From: Deltaproteobacteria bacterium
GTDB taxonomy: Bacteria; Myxococcota_A; UBA9160; UBA4427
Assembly (NCBI GenBank): GCA_011051925.1
Contig: DRKE01000227.1
Location: forward strand, 1-17,523
Length of the DNA stretch: 17,523 nt
Reading direction: 5' to 3'
The position numbers and the translations under genes were made by a program. The notes beneath the pieces are model-generated. The model did no database searches. It was not told where the DNA came from and saw only the letters and a list, made by a program, of their open reading frames with translations. Below are positions 6,934 through 15,481 of the stretch, piece by piece; position 1 is the first letter of the stretch, and the number at the start of each line of letters is the position of its first letter.

Positions 6934-8328
6934 TCAGGCTCCGGGCTTCGCGTCCTCGATCCCGAGTTTCTCGAGTCGGTATCGGAACGATCGGAAGGAG
7001 ATGCCCAGCAGCCGAGCGGCCTTCTTCTTGACGCCACCGGAAAGCAAGAGCGCCTCACGAAGCAGGGACCGTTCGTAATCCGCGACCAGCTCTTCGAGAT
7101 CGACCCCCTCGGCCGGAATCCGGACCGTCGCCTCGGATCGGGAACGAGCCTGCGTCACGCTGGGCGGAAGCAGATCACAACCGATCACGGGCTCCCGCGT
7201 GAGTGCCACCGCCCTCTCGACCAGATTCTCGAGCTCCCGGACATTCCCCGGAAAATCGTACTCGGCCAGGACGTCGTAGGCCGCGGGATCCATGCAGGTC
7301 ACTTCCTTGCCGAACTCCTCCGAGAAGTTCCGGATGAAATGCTGCACGAGAAGCGGGATATCCTCCCGGCGATCCCGCAAGGGCGGGAGCGTCACCTGGA
7401 TCACGTTCAGGCGATAGTAGACGTCTTCGCGAAATCGTCCCGCCGCCACTTCCTCGTCGAGCTGGCGATTCGTTGCCGAGACGATGCGTACATCGATCTT
7501 GCGGTCCAGCGTGTCCCCGACCCGGCGGATGCTCTTCTCCTGGAGCGCGCGCAGCAGTTTGACCTGGAGTGGCTGCGACAATTCGCCGATCTCGTCGAGG
7601 AAGAGGGTTCCCCCTGTCGCCGCCTCGAAGAGCCCTTCCTTCGTCTGTACCGCACCCGTGAACGCACCCTTCGCGTGGCCGAAGAGTTCGCTTTCGAGGA
7701 GATTCTCCGGAATCGCTCCGCAGTTGATCGCGACGAAGGGCTGTTCGCTCCGATCGCTCTGCTCATGGATCGCCCGGGCAACGAGCTCCTTTCCGGTTCC
7801 GCTCTCGCCCGCGACCAGGACGTTCGTCTTGGTCTCGGCGACCTGCGCGATGAGATCGAAAACCTCCTGCATCGCAGCGCTGTGACCGATGATGTTGCGA
7901 TCGCGCGAATGGCTTCGAAGCTCACGCCGCAGCCGCTGGTTCTCGCTCGACAGGACCTTCTTCTCGAGCGCCTTGTCGATCACGATACGGAGCTCGTCGA
8001 CCTTGAAGGGCTTCGTCAGGTAGTCGTAGGCCCCGTCCTTCATCGCCGCGATCGCCGTGTCGGTCGTTCCGAATGCCGTCACGACGATCACGATCGTCTC
8101 GGGCGACACATCCCGGGCCTCGGCCAGCAGGTCGAGTCCGGTCTTCTCCGGCATCTGCATGTCGGTGATCACGAGGTCGATTTCGTCGGACTCGAGATGG
8201 GCGACCGCCGTATCGACGTCTCCGGCAGTGACGACGTCGTAGCCCTCGCGGCGCAGGAAGATCTCAAGGAACTCCTGCATGCTCTGCTCGTCGTCGACGA
8301 CGAGAATCCGCGCCCTCCCCTCGTTCAT
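6934..8328 (-). CDS. pilR: Type IV pilus two-component response regulator PilR (sigma-54 activator)
   Basis: PilR activates sigma-54-dependent pilin transcription after phosphorylation by PilS. From the ATG at 8328 the protein has 464 residues. Its receiver has D12/D13, phospho-acceptor D56 (VITDMQMP), T84 and K106 (YLTKPF). The AAA+ domain has Walker A GESGTGKE (174-181), GAFTGA (221-226) and LFLDEI (242-247), followed by DFPGNVRELENLVERA. The Fis-type HTH ends in AARLLGISFRSFRYRLEKLG (437-456), a form typical of PilR proteins. The chosen start overlaps the pilS stop as ATGA; upstream in-frame starts (GTG 8355, ATG 8346) lack a ribosome site and would invade pilS. Translation is therefore likely coupled to pilS. 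No pilA gene is in the window, so its main target must lie elsewhere. Confidence 0.94.
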   Translation of the reverse strand: MNEGRARILVVDDEQSMQEFLEIFLRREGYDVVTAGDVDTAVAHLESDEIDLVITDMQMPEKTGLDLLAEARDVSPETIVIVVTAFGTTDTAIAAMKDGAYDYLTKPFKVDELRIVIDKALEKKVLSSENQRLRRELRSHSRDRNIIGHSAAMQEVFDLIAQVAETKTNVLVAGESGTGKELVARAIHEQSDRSEQPFVAINCGAIPENLLESELFGHAKGAFTGAVQTKEGLFEAATGGTLFLDEIGELSQPLQVKLLRALQEKSIRRVGDTLDRKIDVRIVSATNRQLDEEVAAGRFREDVYYRLNVIQVTLPPLRDRREDIPLLVQHFIRNFSEEFGKEVTCMDPAAYDVLAEYDFPGNVRELENLVERAVALTREPVIGCDLLPPSVTQARSRSEATVRIPAEGVDLEELVADYERSLLREALLLSGGVKKKAARLLGISFRSFRYRLEKLGIEDAKPGA

Positions 8329-10088
8329 GGGATCGACCCGACGCATCGAAGGCACATCCGGAAGAGCGTGCCTTCGCCCGGCTGGCTCGAAACCTCGATC
8401 GCGCCGCCGTGTTGTTCCACGATTCGCTGCACCGTCGCCAATCCCAATCCGGTTCCATCCCGTTTCGTCGTGAAGAAGGGCTCGAAGATCCGGGCCTGCA
8501 CCTCGAACTCGATTCCCGGCCCGGAGTCCTCGATCTCGAGAACAGCTGTCTCTCCGGTCGTCGGCGCCGGGGCCGATCCCTCACACGGATCGTTACGGCC
8601 CGCAGTCCCCGCCCCTTGAGTCGCATCGCCCGGAATGCGCAGAACCCGCGCGGAAAGACGCCTTTCGCCGTGCCATTCCGCCATCGCTTCACTGGCGTTG
8701 TTCCACAGATTCCAGATGACCGCCCGGAGCTGGGAGGGATCCGCCATGACGACGACCGTCCGGTCCAATCCGAGCGAGACCTCGAAATCGGCATCGCAGC
8801 GCGATTCGCTCATTTCTGCGATCTCTTCCACGAGTCCGGCCAGCGGAACGGGCTCCATCTTCAAGGGCGCCGGGCGGGAGTAGCGGAGGAAATCGCTGAT
8901 CAGATGGTTCAACCGATCCACCTCTCGCAGGACGATGCCCATCAGGCGGGCCCTTTCGGGGTCCGGATCTTCTTGTCCGCCGTCGCCCTGCAGGACCTGC
9001 ACGGAGCCCGAGATCGAGGCCAGGGGATTGCGGATCTCGTGCGCCATGCGCGCCGCCATCTCACCCACGGCCGCCAGCCGCTCCGATTGTCGGAGTTCGC
9101 GCTCCATCGAAACCACGCTGGTCACGTCCTGGAAGATCACGACGTGCCCGACCTGGTCCCCCCCCTCGTCCCGCAGGCTCGAAGAGGCCATGCCAAGGAA
9201 GAGTTCCTCTCCCCGCGCGTTCCGATAGCTGATCCGTTCCCGACCGACGGGCCCTCCGTCGCTCGGATTCGCGTCCGCGGTCTCGAGAATCGCCTGAGCA
9301 CCGGGGATCAGCTCCTCGAGCCGGCGACCGAGGGCATCCCGGACCTTCGTTCCCGTGATCCGTTCGGCCTCGGGATTGAAGGACGTGACGTGCCCATCTT
9401 CGTCGGTGGTCAGCAAGCCGCTTTCGATGCTCTCGACGGTTCTCAGGTGGAGGTCACGCAGACGACGCAGATCCGTCGTACTCCGATCGAGGGCGGCGCC
9501 CGTGCGCCTCAACTCGGCCGACAGCGTGTTGGCGAGCATGCCCAGAACCAGCAGCGCCCCGGCATAGAATCCCCAATACGCCCCCAGGACCGGAAGCGGA
9601 CGCGTTCCGCTGGGACCGCCGACCGAGGGAAGCCATCCGACCTCGACCCCGAAGAGCACGAAGCCATAGCCCGCCGCGCCCAGCCCCGCACTCAGGACGA
9701 CGCCATTGCGATCCAGGAAGAGCGCCCCGTAGAGGATGACCAGGGCATAAAGGAAGGTGAAGACCGATTCCCGCCCTCCCGAGAAATAGACGAGAGCCGT
9801 CACGATCAGCACATCGATCGCCACCTGGACCGTGGCGAAGCGCGTGGGATTGCGTGTCCGGGCCACCATCAAGGCCGAAGCGATCGTGGCCAGGAACGCG
9901 GCCACCACGGTCCAATAGACGCCCTCGATGCCGGAACCGTATTCGGGCGCTTCGATCCGGTCGAGCGTCGCCGCCAGGCCGAGGCTCAATCCGGCCAGCA
10001 GGAGCCGTGCTCCCAGCAGCCACCCGAGTCCGGTCCGGGCCTTCGCGTCGGCGCGTTCTCCCCTCCCGAGACTCACGACCTTGCCCAC
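8325..10088 (-). CDS. pilS: Type IV pilus sensor histidine kinase PilS
   Basis: PilS is the membrane kinase that controls PilR; in other bacteria it senses pilin in the membrane. The 587-residue protein has about six hydrophobic segments in residues 22-190 with short loops, a PAS domain (about 213-325, ESIESGLLTTDEDGHVTSFN), then the dimerisation domain with H350 in MAARMAHEIRNPLASISGS. The HATPase_c domain has N box WNLWNNASEAM, G1 DSGPGI (521-526), FEPFFTTK (535-542) and GTGLGLA (545-551). An Ala/Gly/Thr/Pro-rich insert of about 30 residues (486-514) precedes the G1 box. The GTG start at 10088 has GGAG four bases upstream, 13 bp after the pilC stop. The stop overlaps the pilR start. Architecture and synteny (pilB-T-C-S-R) identify it. 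Confidence 0.95.
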   Translation of the reverse strand: MGKVVSLGRGERADAKARTGLGWLLGARLLLAGLSLGLAATLDRIEAPEYGSGIEGVYWTVVAAFLATIASALMVARTRNPTRFATVQVAIDVLIVTALVYFSGGRESVFTFLYALVILYGALFLDRNGVVLSAGLGAAGYGFVLFGVEVGWLPSVGGPSGTRPLPVLGAYWGFYAGALLVLGMLANTLSAELRRTGAALDRSTTDLRRLRDLHLRTVESIESGLLTTDEDGHVTSFNPEAERITGTKVRDALGRRLEELIPGAQAILETADANPSDGGPVGRERISYRNARGEELFLGMASSSLRDEGGDQVGHVVIFQDVTSVVSMERELRQSERLAAVGEMAARMAHEIRNPLASISGSVQVLQGDGGQEDPDPERARLMGIVLREVDRLNHLISDFLRYSRPAPLKMEPVPLAGLVEEIAEMSESRCDADFEVSLGLDRTVVVMADPSQLRAVIWNLWNNASEAMAEWHGERRLSARVLRIPGDATQGAGTAGRNDPCEGSAPAPTTGETAVLEIEDSGPGIEFEVQARIFEPFFTTKRDGTGLGLATVQRIVEQHGGAIEVSSQPGEGTLFRMCLRCVGSIP

Positions 10089-10101
10089 GCTTCTCCGATT
10101 C

Positions 10102-11313
10102 TCAGGTGATCGTATCCGCGATCGTGAAGATCGGCAGGTACATCGCGATCAGGATCGTTCCGATCGAGCCACCCATGAAGACCATCATGATCGGCTCGAG
10201 CATCGCGGTGAGACCCGCGACGGCACTATCGACCTCATCGTCGTAGAAATCCGCGATCTTGTTCAGCATGACTTCCATCGAGCCCGTTTCTTCGCCGACG
10301 GCGACCATCTGGACCATCATGCCCGGAAAGACCTTCGAGTTCTGGAGCGGCTCCGCGATCGTCTTGCCCTCCGAAATCGATTGCCGCGTCGCCTGCAACT
10401 CCTCTTCGATGATCATGTTGCCCGCGGTCTTGGCCACGATGTCCAGACCGTCGAGGATCGGCACGCCACTCGAGATCATGGTCCCGAGGGTCCGGGTGAA
10501 GCGGGCCACGGCCACCTTCTTGATGATGTTGCCGAAGATCGGGAGCTTGATCGCCAACAGGTCCGTCTTGTAGTGGAAGGCGAGACTCCGTTTCCGCGCC
10601 TGGGAGAAGGCCGTGAAGAAGGCGAAGATACCGCCCAGCAGGTACATGATGTTCGCCTGGAGCCAGTTGCTGAGCGCGATCACCATCTGCGTGGGCCCGG
10701 GCAGCGTTCCGCCGAAGTCCGCGAACATCTGTTCGAAGACGGGAATCACCTTCACGAGCAGGAGCACGATACAGGCGATCGCGATCGTGGACACCGTCGC
10801 CGGATAGACCATCGCGCCCTTCAACTGCTTGCGCAGCTTCTCGGCCTTTTCGAGCTGGATCGCGAGCCGATTCAGGATCGTGTCGAGGATGCCGCCCACC
10901 TCGCCCGCCGCGACGAGATTCACGTAGAGATCATCGAAGACCTTCGGATGCTTCCTCAGCGCCTCGGCAAAAGTCGAGCCGGATTCGACGTCGGATTTCA
11001 CCTCGCGAAGCACGTTCTTGAGGGTCGGATTCTCCTGCTGATCCGCCAGGATCTGCAGACATTGAACGAGGGGCAGGCCCGCATCGACCATCACCGCGAA
11101 CTGACGCGTGAAGACGACGAGATCCTTGATCGTGACCTTCGGTGCCAGGAAGGGGAAGATCTCGGAGATGTCCTTGGGCTTCTCCTTCACCTTTCCGGGC
11201 GTGAGGCCCATGTTCTTCAGGTGAAGGGCGACGGCGTCGGGGCTTCCGGCCTCGAGTTCACCGGATTTCTTCTCACCCGCCCGCGTCTTCGCGTTCCAGA
11301 CATAGATTGGCAT
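10102..11313 (-). CDS. pilC: Type IV pilus inner-membrane platform protein PilC
   Basis: PilC is the polytopic platform protein on which PilB and PilT act to add or remove pilin subunits. The 403-residue sequence shows the duplicated T2SF (GspF) domain: FTRQFAVMVDAGLPLVQCL (68-86) is repeated as FTRTLGTMISSGVPILDGL (272-290), each followed by a conserved GE-x-x-G segment (AAGEVGG, VGEETGS). Membrane segments lie at about 170-192, 220-238 and 371-394. Length is normal. The ATG at 11313 has GGGGGAG eight bases upstream. A 71-bp gap containing an inverted repeat separates it from pilT, while pilS follows closely. Confidence 0.96.
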   Translation of the reverse strand: MPIYVWNAKTRAGEKKSGELEAGSPDAVALHLKNMGLTPGKVKEKPKDISEIFPFLAPKVTIKDLVVFTRQFAVMVDAGLPLVQCLQILADQQENPTLKNVLREVKSDVESGSTFAEALRKHPKVFDDLYVNLVAAGEVGGILDTILNRLAIQLEKAEKLRKQLKGAMVYPATVSTIAIACIVLLLVKVIPVFEQMFADFGGTLPGPTQMVIALSNWLQANIMYLLGGIFAFFTAFSQARKRSLAFHYKTDLLAIKLPIFGNIIKKVAVARFTRTLGTMISSGVPILDGLDIVAKTAGNMIIEEELQATRQSISEGKTIAEPLQNSKVFPGMMVQMVAVGEETGSMEVMLNKIADFYDDEVDSAVAGLTAMLEPIMMVFMGGSIGTILIAMYLPIFTIADTIT

Positions 11314-11327
11314 TTCTCAGTCTCCCC

Positions 11328-11359
11328 CGATCGGCGAACGCAACCGTCCCGGCCGATCG
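11328..11359 (-). repeat. Inverted repeat (RNA hairpin candidate) in the pilT-pilC gap
   Basis: Perfect 8-bp arms (CGATCGGC and GCCGATCG) at 11328-11335 and 11352-11359 are separated by 16 bases, in the only sizeable gap inside the pilB-to-kinase operon. In the mRNA the 3' arm ends directly next to the GGGGGAG ribosome site of pilC. It could tune pilC translation, protect or process the mRNA, or be a protein site, since each arm contains the palindrome CGATCG. No T-run follows, so it is not a simple terminator. Confidence 0.45.
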
Positions 11360-11384
11360 AATGTCTTCGAACCGTTCAAGAAGG

Positions 11385-12485
11385 TCACGGCCGCCGGCCA
11401 CCGGCCGAGTTCCGGGCGTCGGGCCCCTTGTTGATGAGTTGCTGCAACTCTTCGATGTCGGGGCTTCGCCCCTTCGCGATCTCGGGATCGACGAGTCGCT
11501 TCGTCACGAGCGTCGCGAGACTCTGATTCATCGTCTGCATGCCCGACCGGCCCTGGCCGATCTGCATCTGCGAATACATCTGATGGATCTTGTCATCGCG
11601 CATCAGCGCTCGGATCGCCGAGTTGGGAACCATGACTTCGAGAGCCAGGGCCCGACCCGGTCCATTCGCGCGTGGCAGCAGTGTCTGACACAGGACCGCC
11701 TCGAGCACGAAGGAGAGCTGCTGACGGATCTGCGATTGTTGATAAGGCGGGAAGACGTCGACGATCCGGTTGATCGTCTGGACCGCGGAATTCGTATGCA
11801 GGGTCGCGAAGGCGAGATGGCCGGTTTCGGCGACCGTGAGCGCGGCCTCGATCGTCTCGAGATCGCGCAGCTCGCCGATCAGCACGACGTCCGGATCCTG
11901 TCGCAAGATGTATTTCAGGGCGGCCTGGAAGGAGTCCGTATCCGATCCGATCTCGCGTTGATTCACGATACAGCCCTTGTGGGGATGCAGGTATTCGATC
12001 GGATCCTCGATCGTCACGATATGCTCGTTCCGATCCTGGTTGATCCGATCGATGATGCTCGCCAATGTCGTCGATTTGCCCGATCCCGTCGGACCCGTGA
12101 CGAGGATCAATCCCCGGGGCTTCCTGGCGAGCTCCTCGATGATCGGGGGCAGTCCCAGCTCCTCGAAGGTGAGGATCTTGAACGGGATCGCACGGAAGGC
12201 GCCCGAGACGTTTCCCCGCTGGACGAAGACGTTGCCGCGGAATCGCGAAAGCTTCTGCACGCTGAACGAGAGATCGAGTTCGTTGGTCTCTTCGAAGCGG
12301 TGCTTCTGCGCGTCCGTCAGGACGGAATAGCAGAGCTGCTTCGTCTCCTGGGGCGAGAGTGGCGGCATCTTGAGCGGATGCAGCTTTCCATCGATCCGCA
12401 ACTGAGGGGGAGTCCCGGTCGTGATATGAAGGTCACTCGCGCCCTTCTCGATCATCGCCTTCAGGAGCTGGTGCATGTTGGCCAA
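11385..12485 (-). CDS. pilT: Type IV pilus retraction ATPase PilT
   Basis: PilT is the hexameric cytoplasmic ATPase that powers pilus retraction and twitching or gliding. The 366-residue sequence has an N-terminal PAS-like domain (SDLHITTGTPPQLRIDGKL), Walker A GPTGSGKST (131-139), the Asp box IEDPIEYLH (159-167), Walker B DVVLIGELRD (199-208), the His box GHLAFATLHTNSA, and the PilT-specific AIRNLIRE-like motif AIRALMRD (290-297). The last motif separates it from PilB. The likely start is TTG at 12485, about eight bases after an AAAGGGAT ribosome site; an in-frame ATG at 12476 is the alternative and would remove three residues. It lies 13 bp after pilB. Length is slightly over the usual 345 residues because of a short Pro/Gly/Arg tail. 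Confidence 0.96.
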   Translation of the reverse strand: MANMHQLLKAMIEKGASDLHITTGTPPQLRIDGKLHPLKMPPLSPQETKQLCYSVLTDAQKHRFEETNELDLSFSVQKLSRFRGNVFVQRGNVSGAFRAIPFKILTFEELGLPPIIEELARKPRGLILVTGPTGSGKSTTLASIIDRINQDRNEHIVTIEDPIEYLHPHKGCIVNQREIGSDTDSFQAALKYILRQDPDVVLIGELRDLETIEAALTVAETGHLAFATLHTNSAVQTINRIVDVFPPYQQSQIRQQLSFVLEAVLCQTLLPRANGPGRALALEVMVPNSAIRALMRDDKIHQMYSQMQIGQGRSGMQTMNQSLATLVTKRLVDPEIAKGRSPDIEELQQLINKGPDARNSAGGRRP

Positions 12486-12498
12486 GTCAGGATCCCTT

Positions 12499-14208
<1,710 letters not shown>

Positions 14209-14314
14209 CGGAACCCCTCCCCCGAGAGCCGGTCGCGCGGAAGCACGCGCGCCGGACCGCCGGGCGTTCTCGCGTCCGTCCTGCTCGCCGCAAAACGAAC
14301 GCAATCTCGCCGAG

Positions 14315-14342
14315 TTATCGGCGGAGACCGGCGGGAGCTTTA
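14315..14342 (-). promoter_or_regulatory. Sigma-28 (FliA)-like promoter candidate for the pilB operon
   Basis: On the minus strand the sequence reads TAAAGCTC-N12-GCCGATAA. The -10 element is identical to the FliA consensus GCCGATAA and the -35 starts with the consensus TAAAG. The spacer is 12 rather than the preferred 11 bases. Transcription would start near 14308, leaving about 100 nt of leader before pilB. It is the clearest promoter-like match in the intergenic DNA I scanned, but it is a single motif judged by eye. A sigma-70 reading with GATAAC as -10 is possible, though no good -35 fits. Confidence 0.4.
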
Positions 14343-14417
14343 CCTCTGCACGCATCCGCCGGGGCGGGGATCCCCGACGCTTCCATCGCGATTCCACCCC
14401 ACGGGAAGGAAAGTCGA

Positions 14418-14430
14418 CCCCGATTCGGGG
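14418..14430 (-). terminator. Weak terminator-like hairpin downstream of ribF
   Basis: CCCCG-AAT-CGGGG forms a 5-bp all-GC stem with a 3-base loop about 75 bp after the ribF stop. Only a broken pyrimidine run (ACTTTCCTTCCC) follows. It precedes the promoter candidate for pilB, which suits a unit boundary, but the stem is short and the T-tract poor. Confidence 0.25.
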
Positions 14431-14503
14431 GAATCGGGCGATGGACGGCCCTGTCGCGGGCCAGGACGCCTCCGACCCCGGCATCCACGACACGCCAACA
14501 GGG

Positions 14504-15451
14504 CTAGAGGCCCAGATGCTTGCGCGCGACCTGCACGTCCTTGGCGATCTGTCGACGAAGCGCGTCGCTCGAGGAGAATCGCTCCTCGCCGCGAAGTCGC
14601 CCTTCGAAGCTCAGATCGACACGCTGGCCGTAGAGATCCCCTTCGAAGTCGAGGACATGGGCCTCCGCAACGAGGTCCCGCCCATCGCGGAAGGTGGGTC
14701 GGTAGCCGACGTTCGTCACGACCGGAAGGGATCGACCGGTCCATTCGGAATCCTCGCCCAGACAACGCAGATGACCGAAATAGACACCGGGTGCGGGCAG
14801 GATCTCGGTCTCCGGCGAAAGATTCGCCGTGGGAAACCCGATCGTCTGGCCCCGCTGGTCCCCCTCGACGATCTCGCCCCGTGCACAGAAGGGGCGACCC
14901 AGCAGCAAAGCGGCCTCTTCGACCTCCCCCTCGGCCAGCAGCTCCCGGATCCGCGTCGAGTTGACGTCACGACCCTCGACCTGGACCTCCGACACCACGG
15001 TCACGGAGAAACCGAGATGGGGACCCCGTTCGGTCAGAAGGCGCATCGAGCCTTCCCGATCCCGTCCGAAATGGAAGTCATAGCCCACGTAGACCTCGAC
15101 GGGTCGGATCCGTTCGTGGATGTAGTACCCGATGAAGCGTTCGGGGCTCACGCTCGCGAAATCCCGGTCGAACGGTTCCGCAATCACGGCATCGAGGCCC
15201 AGTCCTGCCAGGGTTTCGACCTTCTGTTCGAAGGTATCGAGGAGCCGGAGATCCGATTCCGGCTGCAGGACCCGGCGTGGATGGGGATCGAACGTATAGA
15301 GGATCGACTCGCCCCCGAGAGCCCTTGCCCGTTCGATCACGAGGTCCAGGATCGCCTGGTGTCCGAGATGCACCCCGTCGAAATTGCCCAGGGTGAGAAC
15401 GGGACGCGTGAAGGATCGACGCAGATCCCGGATGCCACGATAGATTTCCAA
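14504..15451 (-). CDS. ribF: Bifunctional riboflavin kinase / FAD synthetase RibF
   Basis: RibF converts riboflavin to FMN and then to FAD in the cytoplasm. From a TTG start at 15451 the protein has 315 residues, normal for the family. The N-terminal FAD synthetase (nucleotidyltransferase) domain has GNFDGVHLGH (22-31), YTFDPHP (52-58) and NSTRIRELL (164-172). The C-terminal flavokinase domain has GFPTANL (205-211), PGVYFG (221-226) and NVGYRPTF (247-254), then VEAH-type and DLYG residues. The TTG is preceded by GAGGAAAG at good spacing and gives the expected N-terminus. The frame is open another 330 bp upstream but would overlap the divergent permease gene completely, so that extension is rejected. 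Its start is only 21 bp from the start of the divergent gene. Confidence 0.95.
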   Translation of the reverse strand: MEIYRGIRDLRRSFTRPVLTLGNFDGVHLGHQAILDLVIERARALGGESILYTFDPHPRRVLQPESDLRLLDTFEQKVETLAGLGLDAVIAEPFDRDFASVSPERFIGYYIHERIRPVEVYVGYDFHFGRDREGSMRLLTERGPHLGFSVTVVSEVQVEGRDVNSTRIRELLAEGEVEEAALLLGRPFCARGEIVEGDQRGQTIGFPTANLSPETEILPAPGVYFGHLRCLGEDSEWTGRSLPVVTNVGYRPTFRDGRDLVAEAHVLDFEGDLYGQRVDLSFEGRLRGEERFSSSDALRRQIAKDVQVARKHLGL

Positions 15452-15481
15452 GCGCTTTCCTCGTTCGCTAGAATGATCGCC
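15452..15481 (+). promoter_or_regulatory. Very short divergent start region (ribF / permease) with a -10-like box
   Basis: Only 21 bp separate the ribF start (15451) from the first possible ATG of the permease (15473). TAGAAT at 15469-15474 matches five of six bases of a sigma-70 -10 box for the plus strand; the hexamer 17 bp upstream (TTCCAA) is a poor -35. If used, transcription would begin at about 15481-15482, at an in-frame GTG, giving a leaderless message. The ribF promoter would have to lie inside the permease gene. Confidence 0.3.

Larger units (their letters stand above)
14209..14503. other. Intergenic leader between ribF and pilB
   Basis: These 295 bp lie between the ribF stop and the pilB start, both on the minus strand. 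Reading in the direction of transcription they contain a small GC hairpin (14430-14418), then a sigma-28-like promoter match (14342-14315), then about 100 bp of leader to the pilB ribosome site. The pilB frame is open across most of it, but no start with a good ribosome site or recognisable protein sequence is present. I see no riboswitch or small-RNA gene that I can support. Confidence 0.5.

Noticed and set aside
7339..10109. Long plus-strand frames antisense to pilR and pilS (for example 7339-8619 and 8409-10109)
   Set aside because: They mirror conserved minus-strand genes codon by codon and encode Arg/Asp/His-rich sequence with no domains.
14209..14493. 95-residue N-terminal extension of PilB (GTG at 14493)
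   Set aside because: Arg/Ser/Pro-rich, unlike any PilB N-terminus, no ribosome site, and it would cover the promoter-like region; the TTG at 14208 has a strong site and gives normal length.
14449..14503. CCCTGT/ACAGGG inverted repeat just after ribF
   Set aside because: Only 6 bp with a 43-base interior; too weak for a terminator or operator call.
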